Below are positions 1 to 9,700 of a stretch of DNA of 64,000 bases, in pieces. The notes beneath the pieces were generated by a model. The model was not told where the DNA came from. It worked only from the letters and a program-made list of their open reading frames with translations, and did no database searches. This DNA comes from Wolfiporia cocos (taxonomy: Eukaryota > Basidiomycota > Agaricomycetes > Polyporales > Phaeolaceae): assembly GCA_029448655.1 (NCBI GenBank), contig JACCLO010000026.1:1-64000 (forward strand), in the 5' to 3' direction. Each line of letters begins with the position of its first letter. Position 1 is the first letter of the stretch. The position numbers and the translations under genes are program-made.

Positions 1-283
1 AACGAGCGGGCCGCTTATCCAATTGTACTGACATAGCCCGGTATCGGGATATGAGTAAAGCGTGTGACACCGGAGGTTAGTCCGCTGAGTCATTGACGCG
101 TACGGGCGTATTATGTACGTGTTGTTATGACAGGTGGACGTATACCGCGTTGTGTACGTGTTGTTTGGTTGCGTGTACGTGTAGACGGGCGCTTAGCAGC
201 GTAAACGTCTACAAGGTTGTAGAAATACCAGATAAATAGGTAAAAATACGGGAAAAATAGTGGCATGTCCCAAATCTGTGACA
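1..283 (-). repeat. Partial LTR of the A family, cut by window edge
   Basis: The sequence matches positions 6415-6696 of the complete A-family LTR almost base for base and ends in ATCTGTGACA, the inverted form of the TGTCACAGAT LTR start. It is a third A-family LTR in the window. Whether it is a solo LTR or the end of an element to the left cannot be seen. Confidence 0.9.
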
Positions 284-699
284 GGTTGCGCGCGCCTCTC
301 TGTAGCTCATATAACAGTCACCCCTTAGTTACATGTAGCATAGCATCACAGTCACTTTTAGTTACAGCGCACAGGCCTGAACTTTAGGGTAGCCCACTTC
401 GCTCTCTCCCACATATATATAAGTACGCCGCAGATGGGGCTTACTCCACATCTTTAGGATTCTCGACAATTGGGCTAGTCCCCTCTCTTATCCTCTTCTG
501 TGTGCATCTCTGCCCCAGGGGCCCCTTATGTCTTGCTTGTCTGAGAGCCTCGCCTTATGTCGACGTACACTAGGGATGGTACTTAGTCAGCCACCCATGT
601 AGCCTCTGCGTTCACCGCTGGAGCGTCGCCTCGAAGGCTCGCTAGGCACTGGAAGCACCCCCTGCTGCGCAGGTCCCACAGACTGGTAAGTCTGTGTCA
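284..699 (+). repeat. Truncated LTR ('S'), 3' portion
   Basis: A plus-oriented LTR remnant. It carries the shared upstream module (GCGCACAGGCC then TTTAGGGTAG, about 386-404), a TATA box at about 414-423 and a 3' end with CCCACAG..CTGTGTCA at 699, as in the A-family LTR. Its 5' part is replaced by the A LTR at 1-283, so the A copy probably inserted into it. Confidence 0.65.
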
Positions 700-1672
700 C
701 CATGCATGGCCTGTAAGGGCATAAGTATGGCAACGGTCATGTATGTAATGGATATGAGTCATGTAGCTACATGTGACCGGGACATAGCACTTAACTAATA
801 TCTAATCTAATCTAAAGGTGCTTGGGATGGGAGATGGGCGGTAATCCAGGTGCTACAGTGAGACCTAGGCACTAATACTTGCACAGTGGTGTAGGGGTCA
901 TAATAAACCCTGTAAAAACCTAGAATAATGGAGAATAATGCCACAGAATAAACTGTGACAATTGGGGCAGTCCAATGGTGATGACCATAGGATGTGAGGA
1001 GTTCTGGATAGAGCAATGCATGAAAAGAATAGGGCAGGAAAAGAAAGAAAGGTATTATAGCCACATTTCTGTGACAAACACATGATGTACTAATAAGGTA
1101 GATGTGTAGTGATTAAGTATTATGTAAGCTGTCAATCCCATCTCTAAAAATATCATAATTGCTCCAGATTGTTGGCACAGCAAGGAATGCATTTTGGACT
1201 AACTTTGCTTTTTGATGAAGTAGCTCAACATCAAGCACCTATTCTAAGATTCTGCTTCCTGGGACTTGAGCTACACATGCAGAGATATCAATCTTAGTAA
1301 ATATTTTGCTGCTGACATGCTTGTAGCCAGTAGAATAACCCCTTCAGACATTGGTGCTTGTGGCTTACATAACACATGCAAAAATATGATGTCACTTTTC
1401 TTAGGCCTTACAGTTCAGTCATGGGCCAACAACTGGCTCACCTGAAGTGTTAGATTTTGGTACAAGCCAGCTCACCAAGGCCATCACCTACCATGACTGA
1501 ATAGGCTCCAAAAATTGTATCTCAAGCATACAATAAGAATATTTATATTCAAGCCTGTCTGGCAGTGGCTGAGCAAAGTGTCAGGATCTGAAACTTGAAC
1601 CAGTAATCACCCATAAAATTAACCTCTATTTGGTTCTATTCAGCTTTTCACAAGCCCTGAACCCATACTAAG
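700..1672. other. Degenerate repeat remnants, no gene seen
   Basis: No protein-coding signal. Two minus-oriented LTR-like ends (CTGTGACA) finish at 959 and 1076. The one at 959 resembles the end of the LTR I family (49,276-49,693). The rest is AT-richer and unassigned. Confidence 0.4.
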
Positions 1673-2215
1673 TGACACAAAACGTACCCCATAACCCCCT
1701 AACCTCTAGTGTCATGCCACAATGCCCTACTCAAGGGGTTCCATAGAGGCGCAAGGTGAGGCTAAGGCCCACAGACTAGTGGGACAAGAGGAGCAGTCAC
1801 ACAGTGAGAGTATATGGCATAGGAGCACGTCCACCAGTTTGTTGGTGAACGGCTGAGATGATTAGTTCTGAGGGTAGTCCTCAGAATGCATGGACTTAAA
1901 TACATGGTGAGACTATCTACTGGACCTGCCCTAAGGCATGGGTCTGTGTGAGTGTCTACACCGGTTCACATAAGCATAGTATGGTAAGCATCTAAGTACT
2001 GGGCTGGGGAACTAGCACTATACTGTAAGCATAATGACTAAGCTATCACATGACCACTCTACAGTACTAGGCACGTACACTAGAGGGGGGGAGGCTACAC
2101 GACAAAGTCTGGAGGGTTACCATAAGTCATGTTAGAGAATCTGTGACACTAAGACTGTACATGAGTTGTGAGTGGAAAGAAAGGAAAAAGATAGTACTGT
2201 CACAAATCTGTGACA
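1673..2215 (-). repeat. Probable solo LTR ('U')
   Basis: It begins TGACACAAAAC and ends AAATCTGTGACA. It contains a reversed TATA region (TTAAATACATGG near 1889) and an inverted repeat built on TTCTGAGG/CCTCAGAA (about 1865-1885) at the same relative position as in the other LTRs. The 5-bp flanks (CTAAG, GCTAC) do not match, so it is old, rearranged or imprecisely delimited. Confidence 0.6.
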
Positions 2216-2820
2216 GCTACCCAGAATGCATTACGAGCTCAGTTGTTCAAGGGTACCCATGGACTCTCTGACCTGAGAACCAAACCACCTATGTCCTGCT
2301 TTGAACTAGACCTGGACTGAAGCTGAACCTAGGTTTAATTCAGGCAGTTGAGGCTCTGGATCAATGTTCAGGACCAAACCTTGGCAATGCTACCAACTTT
2401 GGGACTGGTCCTGTCCTGTCCTCAGAAAATGCACCATATGCAAGGACCAAGGACTGAGACTGTGATAGGACCAGAAATGGACCAGATTGTTAATCAGTCT
2501 CATCCAGTCTTGGTCTGGTCCGGTCCTCAACCGTCAGTGGTTCCTGGGACAGGACTTTGCCACATTATCTACAGAATGCATGGAAGCTCACTCTCAAGGG
2601 ATTTCCTATAGCTAGTCTGATGCATGATTGATGTAGATACAATTTCAATAAAATGAATTGTGCATTGATGGCAAGATTTCAAATCATACACAAGGCTGCT
2701 AATTACAGGCAGATGGTGGAACAACAGCCAGGTTGAAAATGATATTTACATCTGGAATTCTGACTGATGATGGATCATGCAGCTCATCTTAGACTGGCAT
2801 CTTAGTTGTGTAGGTCGCAT
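2216..2820. other. Unassigned, no gene seen
   Basis: Moderate-complexity sequence with only short open frames lacking recognisable motifs. It is the target into which LTR V inserted at CGCAT. Confidence 0.4.
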
Positions 2821-3916
2821 TGTCACAGATTTATCTGGGGCTTACAGCATTTTTCCTATGATTATAGCAATTTACCTGGGATTTATACGTCTACCTACAA
2901 GTTATCTACGGGTTAACTCCCATTGCCACAACGACAAGCTCTTAACTGGGCTTATCAACCACATGACTAGCTTACGTAACACTACGGTACAACCACGTCC
3001 AATAGCAACACTACAGCATACGTCATAGGTCTCGCCCGTCAGAGCAAGACCGGCCACGTCATAGATCTTAGATCATAATGATAGGCCGAGCGCGGCACGC
3101 TCGCATAATAATGTCCACACGTACAAACAGTGCCTCGCGGCCTTGTACTATTGGGTCGGCCTTCCCGGCTTCCCACCGCCATAAGATCCTTGATCACAAT
3201 GGCACCTCAGGCGCGCCACGCCTTCGCATAATAATGGCAACACGACCATACAGCACCATAATAGCACCAAGGCTATATCGCTATAGGTCACGGCCTCCTC
3301 GGCCTCCCACGGACTCGGCGTTCTCCAAGTCCCGGGCTTCTGCCATCACGGCGTTGCCCAAACACCGGTCCTCGCCTCACGGCTAAGACCAATACACGCC
3401 CCGGTAACCATCCGGACCGGGCTGTAACACATGCCACGGTACTTCCCGTCCAATGGCATAACGACCTCGGCGTCCCGCCTTGGTCATCCTACGAAGACCG
3501 GCCAATCGCCATTATACCTCACGGTATCCGGCAACCGGCTTCACATATACCCGGGCTGCGCCCGCGTTATCACAACAATAAAGACATAATCCCTCTCATA
3601 CGATTGGTTCGGCCATTAGGGCCTTGCCACGGCCATTCTATGTAGAGTCCATAAACAGTAGATAAGATAAGCTTCGCCACTTGGCAAAGCCACATAACCC
3701 GGAAAGGTAACAGCTAGCTAGTAGCACGTGACCTTCCCATAAACATGTATATAAGTAGGGGCTTGACGCCCTATAACTCTAGTTCTATTCTTCTCGGCGT
3801 ACGCCGTAGAAGAACCTCCTACCTCCTATTGCGTCTGATAACCTCTACCTCACCTAGTCGCCTTAGTTCATTGCAAGGATACTGGCTTGGTGAGTCCCAC
3901 AGAGCCATCTGTGTCA
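2821..3916 (+). repeat. Solo LTR ('V'), 1,096 bp, target duplication CGCAT
   Basis: It begins TGTCACAGAT and ends CTGTGTCA. CGCAT occurs both at 2816-2820 and 3917-3921, a 5-bp target-site duplication proving one insertion. A TATA box (CATGTATATAAG) lies near 3745 and the 3' end shows GAGTCCCACAG, as in the A LTR. It is about twice the length of the other LTRs because of a GC-rich, internally repetitive stretch around 3050-3560. The short open frames inside it are not supported as genes. Confidence 0.88.
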
Positions 3917-3921
3917 CGCAT

Positions 3922-4212
3922 CTCTTGGTTTCATAGGCTATTCCAGACCTGCCTCTCACTAATCTGTGTATTTCTGAACTATTGGGAAATTTTGCAGACC
4001 ATGCCTAACCATGTGGTGGCTTATATAAGGGGCTGACTCAAAAGCTCATAGACATCGGTAGACATAGGTAGCAAGGCACAACCAGGTCTACCTATTCACA
4101 TCAGGCTGGTTTGAAAGATAAACTCTGATAAGGTAGGCACCATCAGGAACCAGCACATTGACACAGACTCACTCAGTCTGTGGGACTGGCACAGCCAGGG
4201 GCCCTATACGTC
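3922..4212. repeat. Unassigned stretch plus LTR fragment ('W') from 4160
   Basis: A TATA-like GCTTATATAAGG lies near 4019. From 4160 (TGACACAGACTC) a minus-oriented LTR end begins and is cut at 4213 by the B-family LTR. The 5 bp before that LTR are ACGTC. Confidence 0.45.
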
Positions 4213-4923
4213 TGTTACGGGTCGAATACCCGTTCGTATATTCGAATTGCGAATATAGATCGTTCTTCTGCACGTAGGCACGTTGCCGTATGCAAGGCAA
4301 ATACTCGTTAGATGCCTTCGGGTCCTAAGTGAAGTCCTTAGGAGATCGGTTAATATCCAATACGCGTTAGAGGATATAATCTGTTCAGATGCGAGTCGAA
4401 TAGAATACAAGACTCGCCTAAGTCCGAGAAGTCAGTGTGCACTTCGAGGACTTAGTCGTTCGGTTGCTCGAGTGAGAAATACTGAGCGTAGTTTCCTACG
4501 TTTGAGAACGAGTATAAGACTTCTTGTTTGTACAACAAGGTCGAGCTGAAGAGCCTCGACAGTAAGTACATGAGTTTATATACTACGTTAGGTTTTAGGG
4601 GTCAAGTCCATCCCCGATGTCACCGCTACTATCTACGCTATAGTTCCAAACGTTTGATAAGTATGTAGTGATATATCTGAGACGATAGATAGGAATGATG
4701 ATGGCGGTTGAACGCCATCTGTCAGCTAATAAACGATGAACATGAAACGAGGGCAGAGTTGGATCTGCCAAGGATGAAACGCGCCCTCTAAGCTAATACA
4801 ACTGGGGATGCGCCCAGTACGAGTCACGAGTAGCCAGGGGGTTGGTTGTGCAACAAGTCCCTGTATCGTATTCACCCAGTGGTGAGTTCCGTCAGCATTC
4901 GAAAAATCAAAATAACCGTAACA
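4213..4923 (-). repeat. B-family LTR (3' LTR), 711 bp
   Basis: Termini TGTTAC / GTAACA. On the minus strand a TATA box (TATATAA, about 4579) precedes the predicted transcription start at 4547. Positions 4213-4560 are identical to 22508-22855 of the other B LTR, while 4561-4923 differ at roughly a tenth of positions, with small indels. Confidence 0.9.
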
Positions 4924-4934
4924 TCAGCCCCTCC

Positions 4935-5996
4935 CTAGACATTCGTCGGCCTCGACGAATTTTCCAAGTTCCTCTCCTCAGAGTGCCTCGGCGTCCTGTT
5001 CGTTGTAGATGTCGCCGTTCCCGCTGAGGGACGGGGTCGTAGGAGTTCGCCATACGAAGTGTTGGCGGCATTCATTCTGTCGATGACCTGGTTGATTGAG
5101 CCCACAAGTTCTGCAAATATAGTCGGGACAGTCGAGGACCCAGTGGCTGGCGGACCCGCACTGCCGACAAGGTTGTTCAGGTGAGGGCCTCGCTGGTACC
5201 CGTAGGGAAGGGATATCTCTGAGATATTCGTTGTGTCGGTATCTCCAGTGGTGAGCGGCGCGGTGGAGGTTCCGTTGCGCCCACGTGGGTAAGGAGGCGG
5301 TGTCTCGTTCGTGCTCCCTCGCACCTCGCTCAAACTCCTCGCGGGTAATGCTCTGCACCGATGGAGATCGTCGAATAGGCGGCGTGCTATTCGCTCTTCG
5401 CTGTCGTTCTGGGGTAGCCCTAAGGCTCGTCGAGCGTGCAGGTGGTTCACGTCTCCCGTTGCCTCCCATACCAGGAATACGTGGCGTCGGGTCTCTAACT
5501 CCTGTTCGGCGGGCCCTCTGAGTCTCGGTAGGCAGTGGAAATAATACTCTATTGCCCTCCATAAAATCAAATGGCCTTGCAACTCGGCGTCGTTCGTCGG
5601 CGGTGAAAAAGCGGGCGGGTCGTGGTATGTATTCGGGTCGGTTGGGAGTAGCGTGCTCGCGATCCTCGAAGTCGTTGAGCGCGTGTCGTAATCGGGCCGT
5701 CGTGGTGGCTGCCAGTCGGTCGATAATTCTGTCGGTGAGTAACTCGAGTCCCTCTCTCTGCGCTCTGATCTGCCCCTCCATTCGGACGAGGTCCTCGGTG
5801 ATATTCTGGTACGAGCTGTAGACGTGGGTGAGATCCTGCGCGATGTCGAAGAGGGCCGTCCAGCCATCGGTTCGGCCAGCAAAAGGTCCCTCGGCCCTGT
5901 ACCAGAGCAGGGCGTGTCTGATCTGTAGGTGTTGGGGGGAGTACCTCCTCTGCGGCGTACCTCTCGGTCGTCCTTCCCTGTGACCCGCATCGCTGT
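4935..5996 (-). CDS. Frame X: long open frame overlapping ORF3 in the pol frame
   Basis: The pol reading frame, after its TGA at 16049-16051, stays open for about 367 codons (16048-16010 joined to 5996-4935), overlapping ORF3 in the +1 frame. The middle of this frame (about 5330-5570) reads as a helix-rich segment with ILWRAIEYYF, RRALGLP and FDDLHR. Element D-prime keeps a recognisable counterpart (HSILW, RAMVGLP, TDLHQ) in the same frame. The flanks are Ser/Thr/Arg/Pro-rich. It could be a read-through extension of pol, an overprinted gene, or chance openness helped by composition. Confidence 0.4.
   Translation of the reverse strand, partial: TAMRVTGKDDREVRRRGGTPPNTYRSDTPCSGTGPRDLLLAEPMAGRPSSTSRRISPTSTARTRISPRTSSEWRGRSERRERDSSYSPTELSTDWQPPRRPDYDTRSTTSRIASTLLPTDPNTYHDPPAFSPPTNDAELQGHLILWRAIEYYFHCLPRLRGPAEQELETRRHVFLVWEATGDVNHLHARRALGLPQNDSEERIARRLFDDLHRCRALPARSLSEVRGSTNETPPPYPRGRNGTSTAPLTTGDTDTTNISEISLPYGYQRGPHLNNLVGSAGPPATGSSTVPTIFAELVGSINQVIDRMNAANTSYGELLRPRPSAGTATSTTNRTPRHSEERNLENSSRPTNV
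4978..5996 (-). pseudogene. B accessory ORF3, two zinc knuckles (split by element A)
   Basis: The frame starts at an ATG at 16055, runs to 16010, is interrupted by element A, and resumes at 5996 to a stop at 4978, giving about 354 residues once A and one GCTGT copy are removed. The ATG overlaps the pol stop as ATGTTGA, suggesting termination-reinitiation. Near the C-terminus are two cysteine-histidine knuckles, CRQCGSASHWVLDC and CRTCGLNQPGHRQNEC, about 150-100 bp before the stop. The N-terminal half is helix-rich and charged. A homologue with the same knuckles lies at 57869-58948. It sits where env-like genes lie in other LTR elements but shows no signal peptide or membrane segment. Nucleic-acid binding is likely; the role is unknown. 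Confidence 0.75.
5992..5996. repeat. Target-site duplication of element A (GCTGT)
   Basis: GCTGT at 5992-5996 is repeated at 16005-16009 directly outside the two A LTRs. It shows that A inserted as a unit into ORF3 of element B. Confidence 0.97.
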
Positions 5997-6696
5997 TGAC
6001 ACAGACTAGACTGTGGGACTCACACTATAACCTAATTAAGCGACTTGAAGGAGTTGCTGGAGGTTGGTGAGGAGGCTAGTGGGCGCAAGCAGAGATGATA
6101 TGTAACTGTGCGAATACAGAGAACAAATCTAAGGCTTATCCGCAGTGATAGCCCTACTTATATACATGCTTTATTTGGTTACCGGTAAGGGAGCCAAACA
6201 TGAAGGTGGTCTGTGCGCAGACACAACTAATATGGTTAAGTCGTAAACTACAATAGACCATGTGCGCCGGTAATGGCCGCACCAGTAAGATCGTCTGTTT
6301 GGACCGTAGGTCCATGTTGTGGAAGTGGCTGTAGCTACGTTAGTAAGCCATGCATGTGATTCTTATATGCCGGTATCGGGATATGAGTAATCGTAAGGGC
6401 ATTGGCATGTGATAACGAGCGGGCCGCTTATCCAATTGTACTGACATAGCCCGGTATCGGGATATGAGTAAAGCGCGTGACACCGGAGGTTAGTCCGCTG
6501 AGTCATTGACGCGTACGGGCGTGTTATGTACGTGTTGTTATGACAAGTGGACGTATACCGCGTTGTGTACGTGTTGTTTGGTTGCGTGTACATGTAGACG
6601 AGCGCTTGGCAGCGTAAATGTCTACAAGGTCGTAGAAATACCAGATAGATAGGTAAAAATACGGGAAAAATAGTGGCATGTCCCAAATCTGTGACA
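5997..6696 (-). repeat. A 3' LTR, 700 bp
   Basis: Begins TGACACAG and ends CTGTGACA. It is nearly identical to 15305-16004; the differences seen are around 6474 and 6591. The minus-strand core promoter is TATATAAG followed 34 nt later by the predicted start AGATTTGTTCT. Confidence 0.95.
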
Positions 6697-6709
6697 TTAC
6701 CCCCTCTTC
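6697..6709 (-). other. Polypurine tract of A
   Basis: On the minus strand GAAGAGGGGGTAA lies immediately upstream of the 3' LTR. This is the expected plus-strand primer. The same tract precedes the 3' LTR of A-prime (about 34028-34040), with close variants before the 3' LTRs of both TRIMs. Confidence 0.8.
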
Positions 6710-6735
6710 AGGTTTCATTGTCCCTAATGGAACGA

Positions 6736-9700
6736 TTACTTTCCTGTGGAGCCGAATCCACCAGTACCGCGCTCGGATTTAATCTTTTCAAAGTAAGATT
6801 TTCCGTGTAGCGTAATATGCGGGTCCTTTGCAACTTCGCAGATTAGCTGGGCAATCTTATCGCCGGCCCGAATATCGATAGATATGTCGGAGTGATTCCG
6901 GAGAATGATGATTACTTCGCCTTGATAATCGTGGTCGATAACGCCACCCATTACGTCTATGCCTTTGCGGGCAAGACTGGAGCGGGGGGCGATACGTCCG
7001 TAAGTGCCGAAAGGTACCTGGATTTTCAGTTTGGTGTTGTATTCTGTCTGCCCGTGAGCTGGCAGAACGTCGCCTGTTGCAGTGTACAGGTCAAACCCAA
7101 CCGAGTCCTTGGTTCCTTTTTCCGGCATTCGGCCGCCTTCACCGACTACGATTTTCAAATCCGCGTTTTGGTTAATGTCCGCTGACATCCATCCCCCGTC
7201 GGGGTGTCTAACCATGCGTTGCTTAGGGTCCTTCGCAAATTCTTCGCGATACTGCGGCCAGTCGTCTGGCCACGTGCATTCGTCGGCTTCCCAGTCGTCG
7301 CTGTCAGGGTCGAAGACATGAACTGCTTCTTTCCTTCTAGCTGATCGCCTGAGGGGGACATCCTGCATTGGAATAGGGTGTGAAGCCTTGTATTCCTGCA
7401 AAATGTCGTATGCCGAGTCGAGATCCGCTTCGCGTACCCAGGAGTCGTCATTGATACCGAATCCCTTCCAACGGATTCTGTATTCAACTCTTCCTGCGCG
7501 GAGACGATGATCTAAGATCTTCTCGACTTCCCATAACTCCTCGCCGTCGACCATTTCTGGTTGAGGCTCTGGTTTTTTCTGATGCACCGGGTCCTTGTAC
7601 ATGACCAACTTGGAAGCGTGAAATACTGGGTGATAAGCCCTGTATTGCTCGTCCATGTGTACCCTAAAGGTGACCGGCGATAATTGTTCAATTATCTTAA
7701 ATGGTCCCAAATAGCGTGGACTAAGACTTCTTTCGGAGTCTTGCCAGCTACGGGCGTCAACGAGAACTTTGTCGCCGACTTTAAACGGTACTGAGCGCTT
7801 ATGTTGATCATAATACCAAGACCAGCGTTCAGCAGCCAGTTTCATAGCTGCCTTAGCTTGTTCTTGTGCTGACCATCTGGCGTAAGCAAATTGATTTAAA
7901 TCCGAATATTGCGTCGGCTTCAAATCCGTAGGTCCTGCATTGGGATGCCTTCCTAGTTCGACGAAGAATGGACTATTCTTGGTCGTCTCACTAGCCGCGT
8001 TATTGTACGCGAACTCTGCCGTGGGGAGATAGAATACCCAGTTATCTTTTTGGATAACGTCGATGTAGCATCGTAGGTATTGTTCTAGAATTTGGTTAAT
8101 TCTCTCCGTTTGGCCGTCCGCTTGCGGGTGATAGGCTGTTGTCATCGACCTCTGAATTCCCAATTGCTCGCACCATCCCTTGAATAGCTCAGAAGAGAAT
8201 TGCGGTCCTCTGTCCGAAATGATTTGTTTCGGAAGCCCGTGGTTCGGATAAATCCGAAGGTACAGGAGGTTCGCTAATTCCTTTGCCGAGATATTGTCCG
8301 AAGTGGGAATGAAGTGTGCGCGCTTGGTCAATCGGTCCACTACTACCATAATGGCAGTGAATTGTTTACGTTCGCCACTAGGCGGTAAGTGGACAATGAA
8401 GTCGATGGTGATTGTGTCCCATGGTGCTTCCGGAACTGGGAGCGGTTGCAGGGGTCCGTACGGGGTCTGGTTGCGGTTCTTCATGCGCTGGCATGTGTCG
8501 CAACCTTCCACGTATTGCTTTACCATCGTGGTCATTCCAGGCCACCAGTAATTACGTGATAGAAGTTCATAGGTCTTCCATCGTCCGAAGTGTCCGGCAG
8601 TCACATGGTCATGATGTAACTCCAGAATCTTCGTGCGCAATTCCTTAGGCTCTTTTGGAACGTACACTTTTCCTCGTCTGAGGAGTAATCCGGCCTCCAT
8701 GTTCCATTCCTGGAGATCTTTACCGAATTCCTTGGGACCACTTTTCAGTAGTTCCTGGTAATCCTTGGTAATCTGATCGTCCATGAGGGCCTGTCGGATT
8801 TGTCGGAGGAGGTCCTCGTCGCCTGATTGTATCTCCTGCTGTGACGCTTCTAGCGCCCTAACCGTAAAGTATTCCGGTTTCAGCAAAATTTGATCGCGAT
8901 TGTCGAGTTCCACCCCCTCTTCATGGTCTGGCCTCCGTGACAGAGGATCAGCCGTAAGCATTGTTTTACCGGGTTTGTGGCACATGGTGAAGTTGAACCT
9001 TGTCAGGTAAAGACTCCAACGTGCCTGTCTCCGGGTAAGCCGTTGTGCCGATTTGAAATATGTCAGATTGAGATGATCCGACCATACTTCAAATTTGTGT
9101 GGGTGTCCTTCGAGGTAATGTCTCCATTCCTCTAGAGCGCGGATGATTGCGAGCAACTCCTTATCGTAAATCTCATAGTTCCTTTCGGGTGCTGATAGAG
9201 ATTTCGAGTAAAAGGCTACCGGATGCCAGAGCTTATCCTCCGAAGAGTATTGCGATAGCACTGCACCAGTTGCGTAATCGGAAGAATCCGCTTCCACGCG
9301 GAACGGGGACTCCTGATCTGGGATCCGGAGTATTGGGGCCGATGTGAAAGCTTCCTTGAGAGTTTGGAAGGCTTCCGCTTGTTCGGGTCCCCAGTTCCAC
9401 TGCGTGTTTTTCTTGGACAGTTCGGTTAACGGCTTAACCACTTTGGAGAAGTCTTTAATGAACCGCCGGTAGTAGTTGGCGAAGCCAACAAAGGCCTGGA
9501 CGTCCTTCACCTTGGCAGGTGTAGGCCAGTCCATGACACCGGCTACCTTCTTAGGGTCCATTTCGACTTTTCCTTTGGAAATGATCATTCCCAGGTATTC
9601 AATACTGCTTTGTTCGAAGAAGCACTTTTCAGGCTTCGCGAACAAGTCGTTGTCTTGCAAGATTTGTAATACTTGCTTGACAATACGACGGTGTTCCAAC

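Noticed and set aside
2348..2611. 87-codon plus-strand frame
   Set aside because: No homology or domain recognised, and no supporting context in a degenerate repeat region.
3078..3386. 102-codon frame in LTR V
   Set aside because: Inside a solo LTR with a perfect duplication; no motif, Arg/Ser/Pro-rich from base composition.
4978..5996. Envelope gene in the position after pol
   Set aside because: No signal peptide or transmembrane segment; two zinc knuckles instead point to a nucleic-acid-binding accessory protein.
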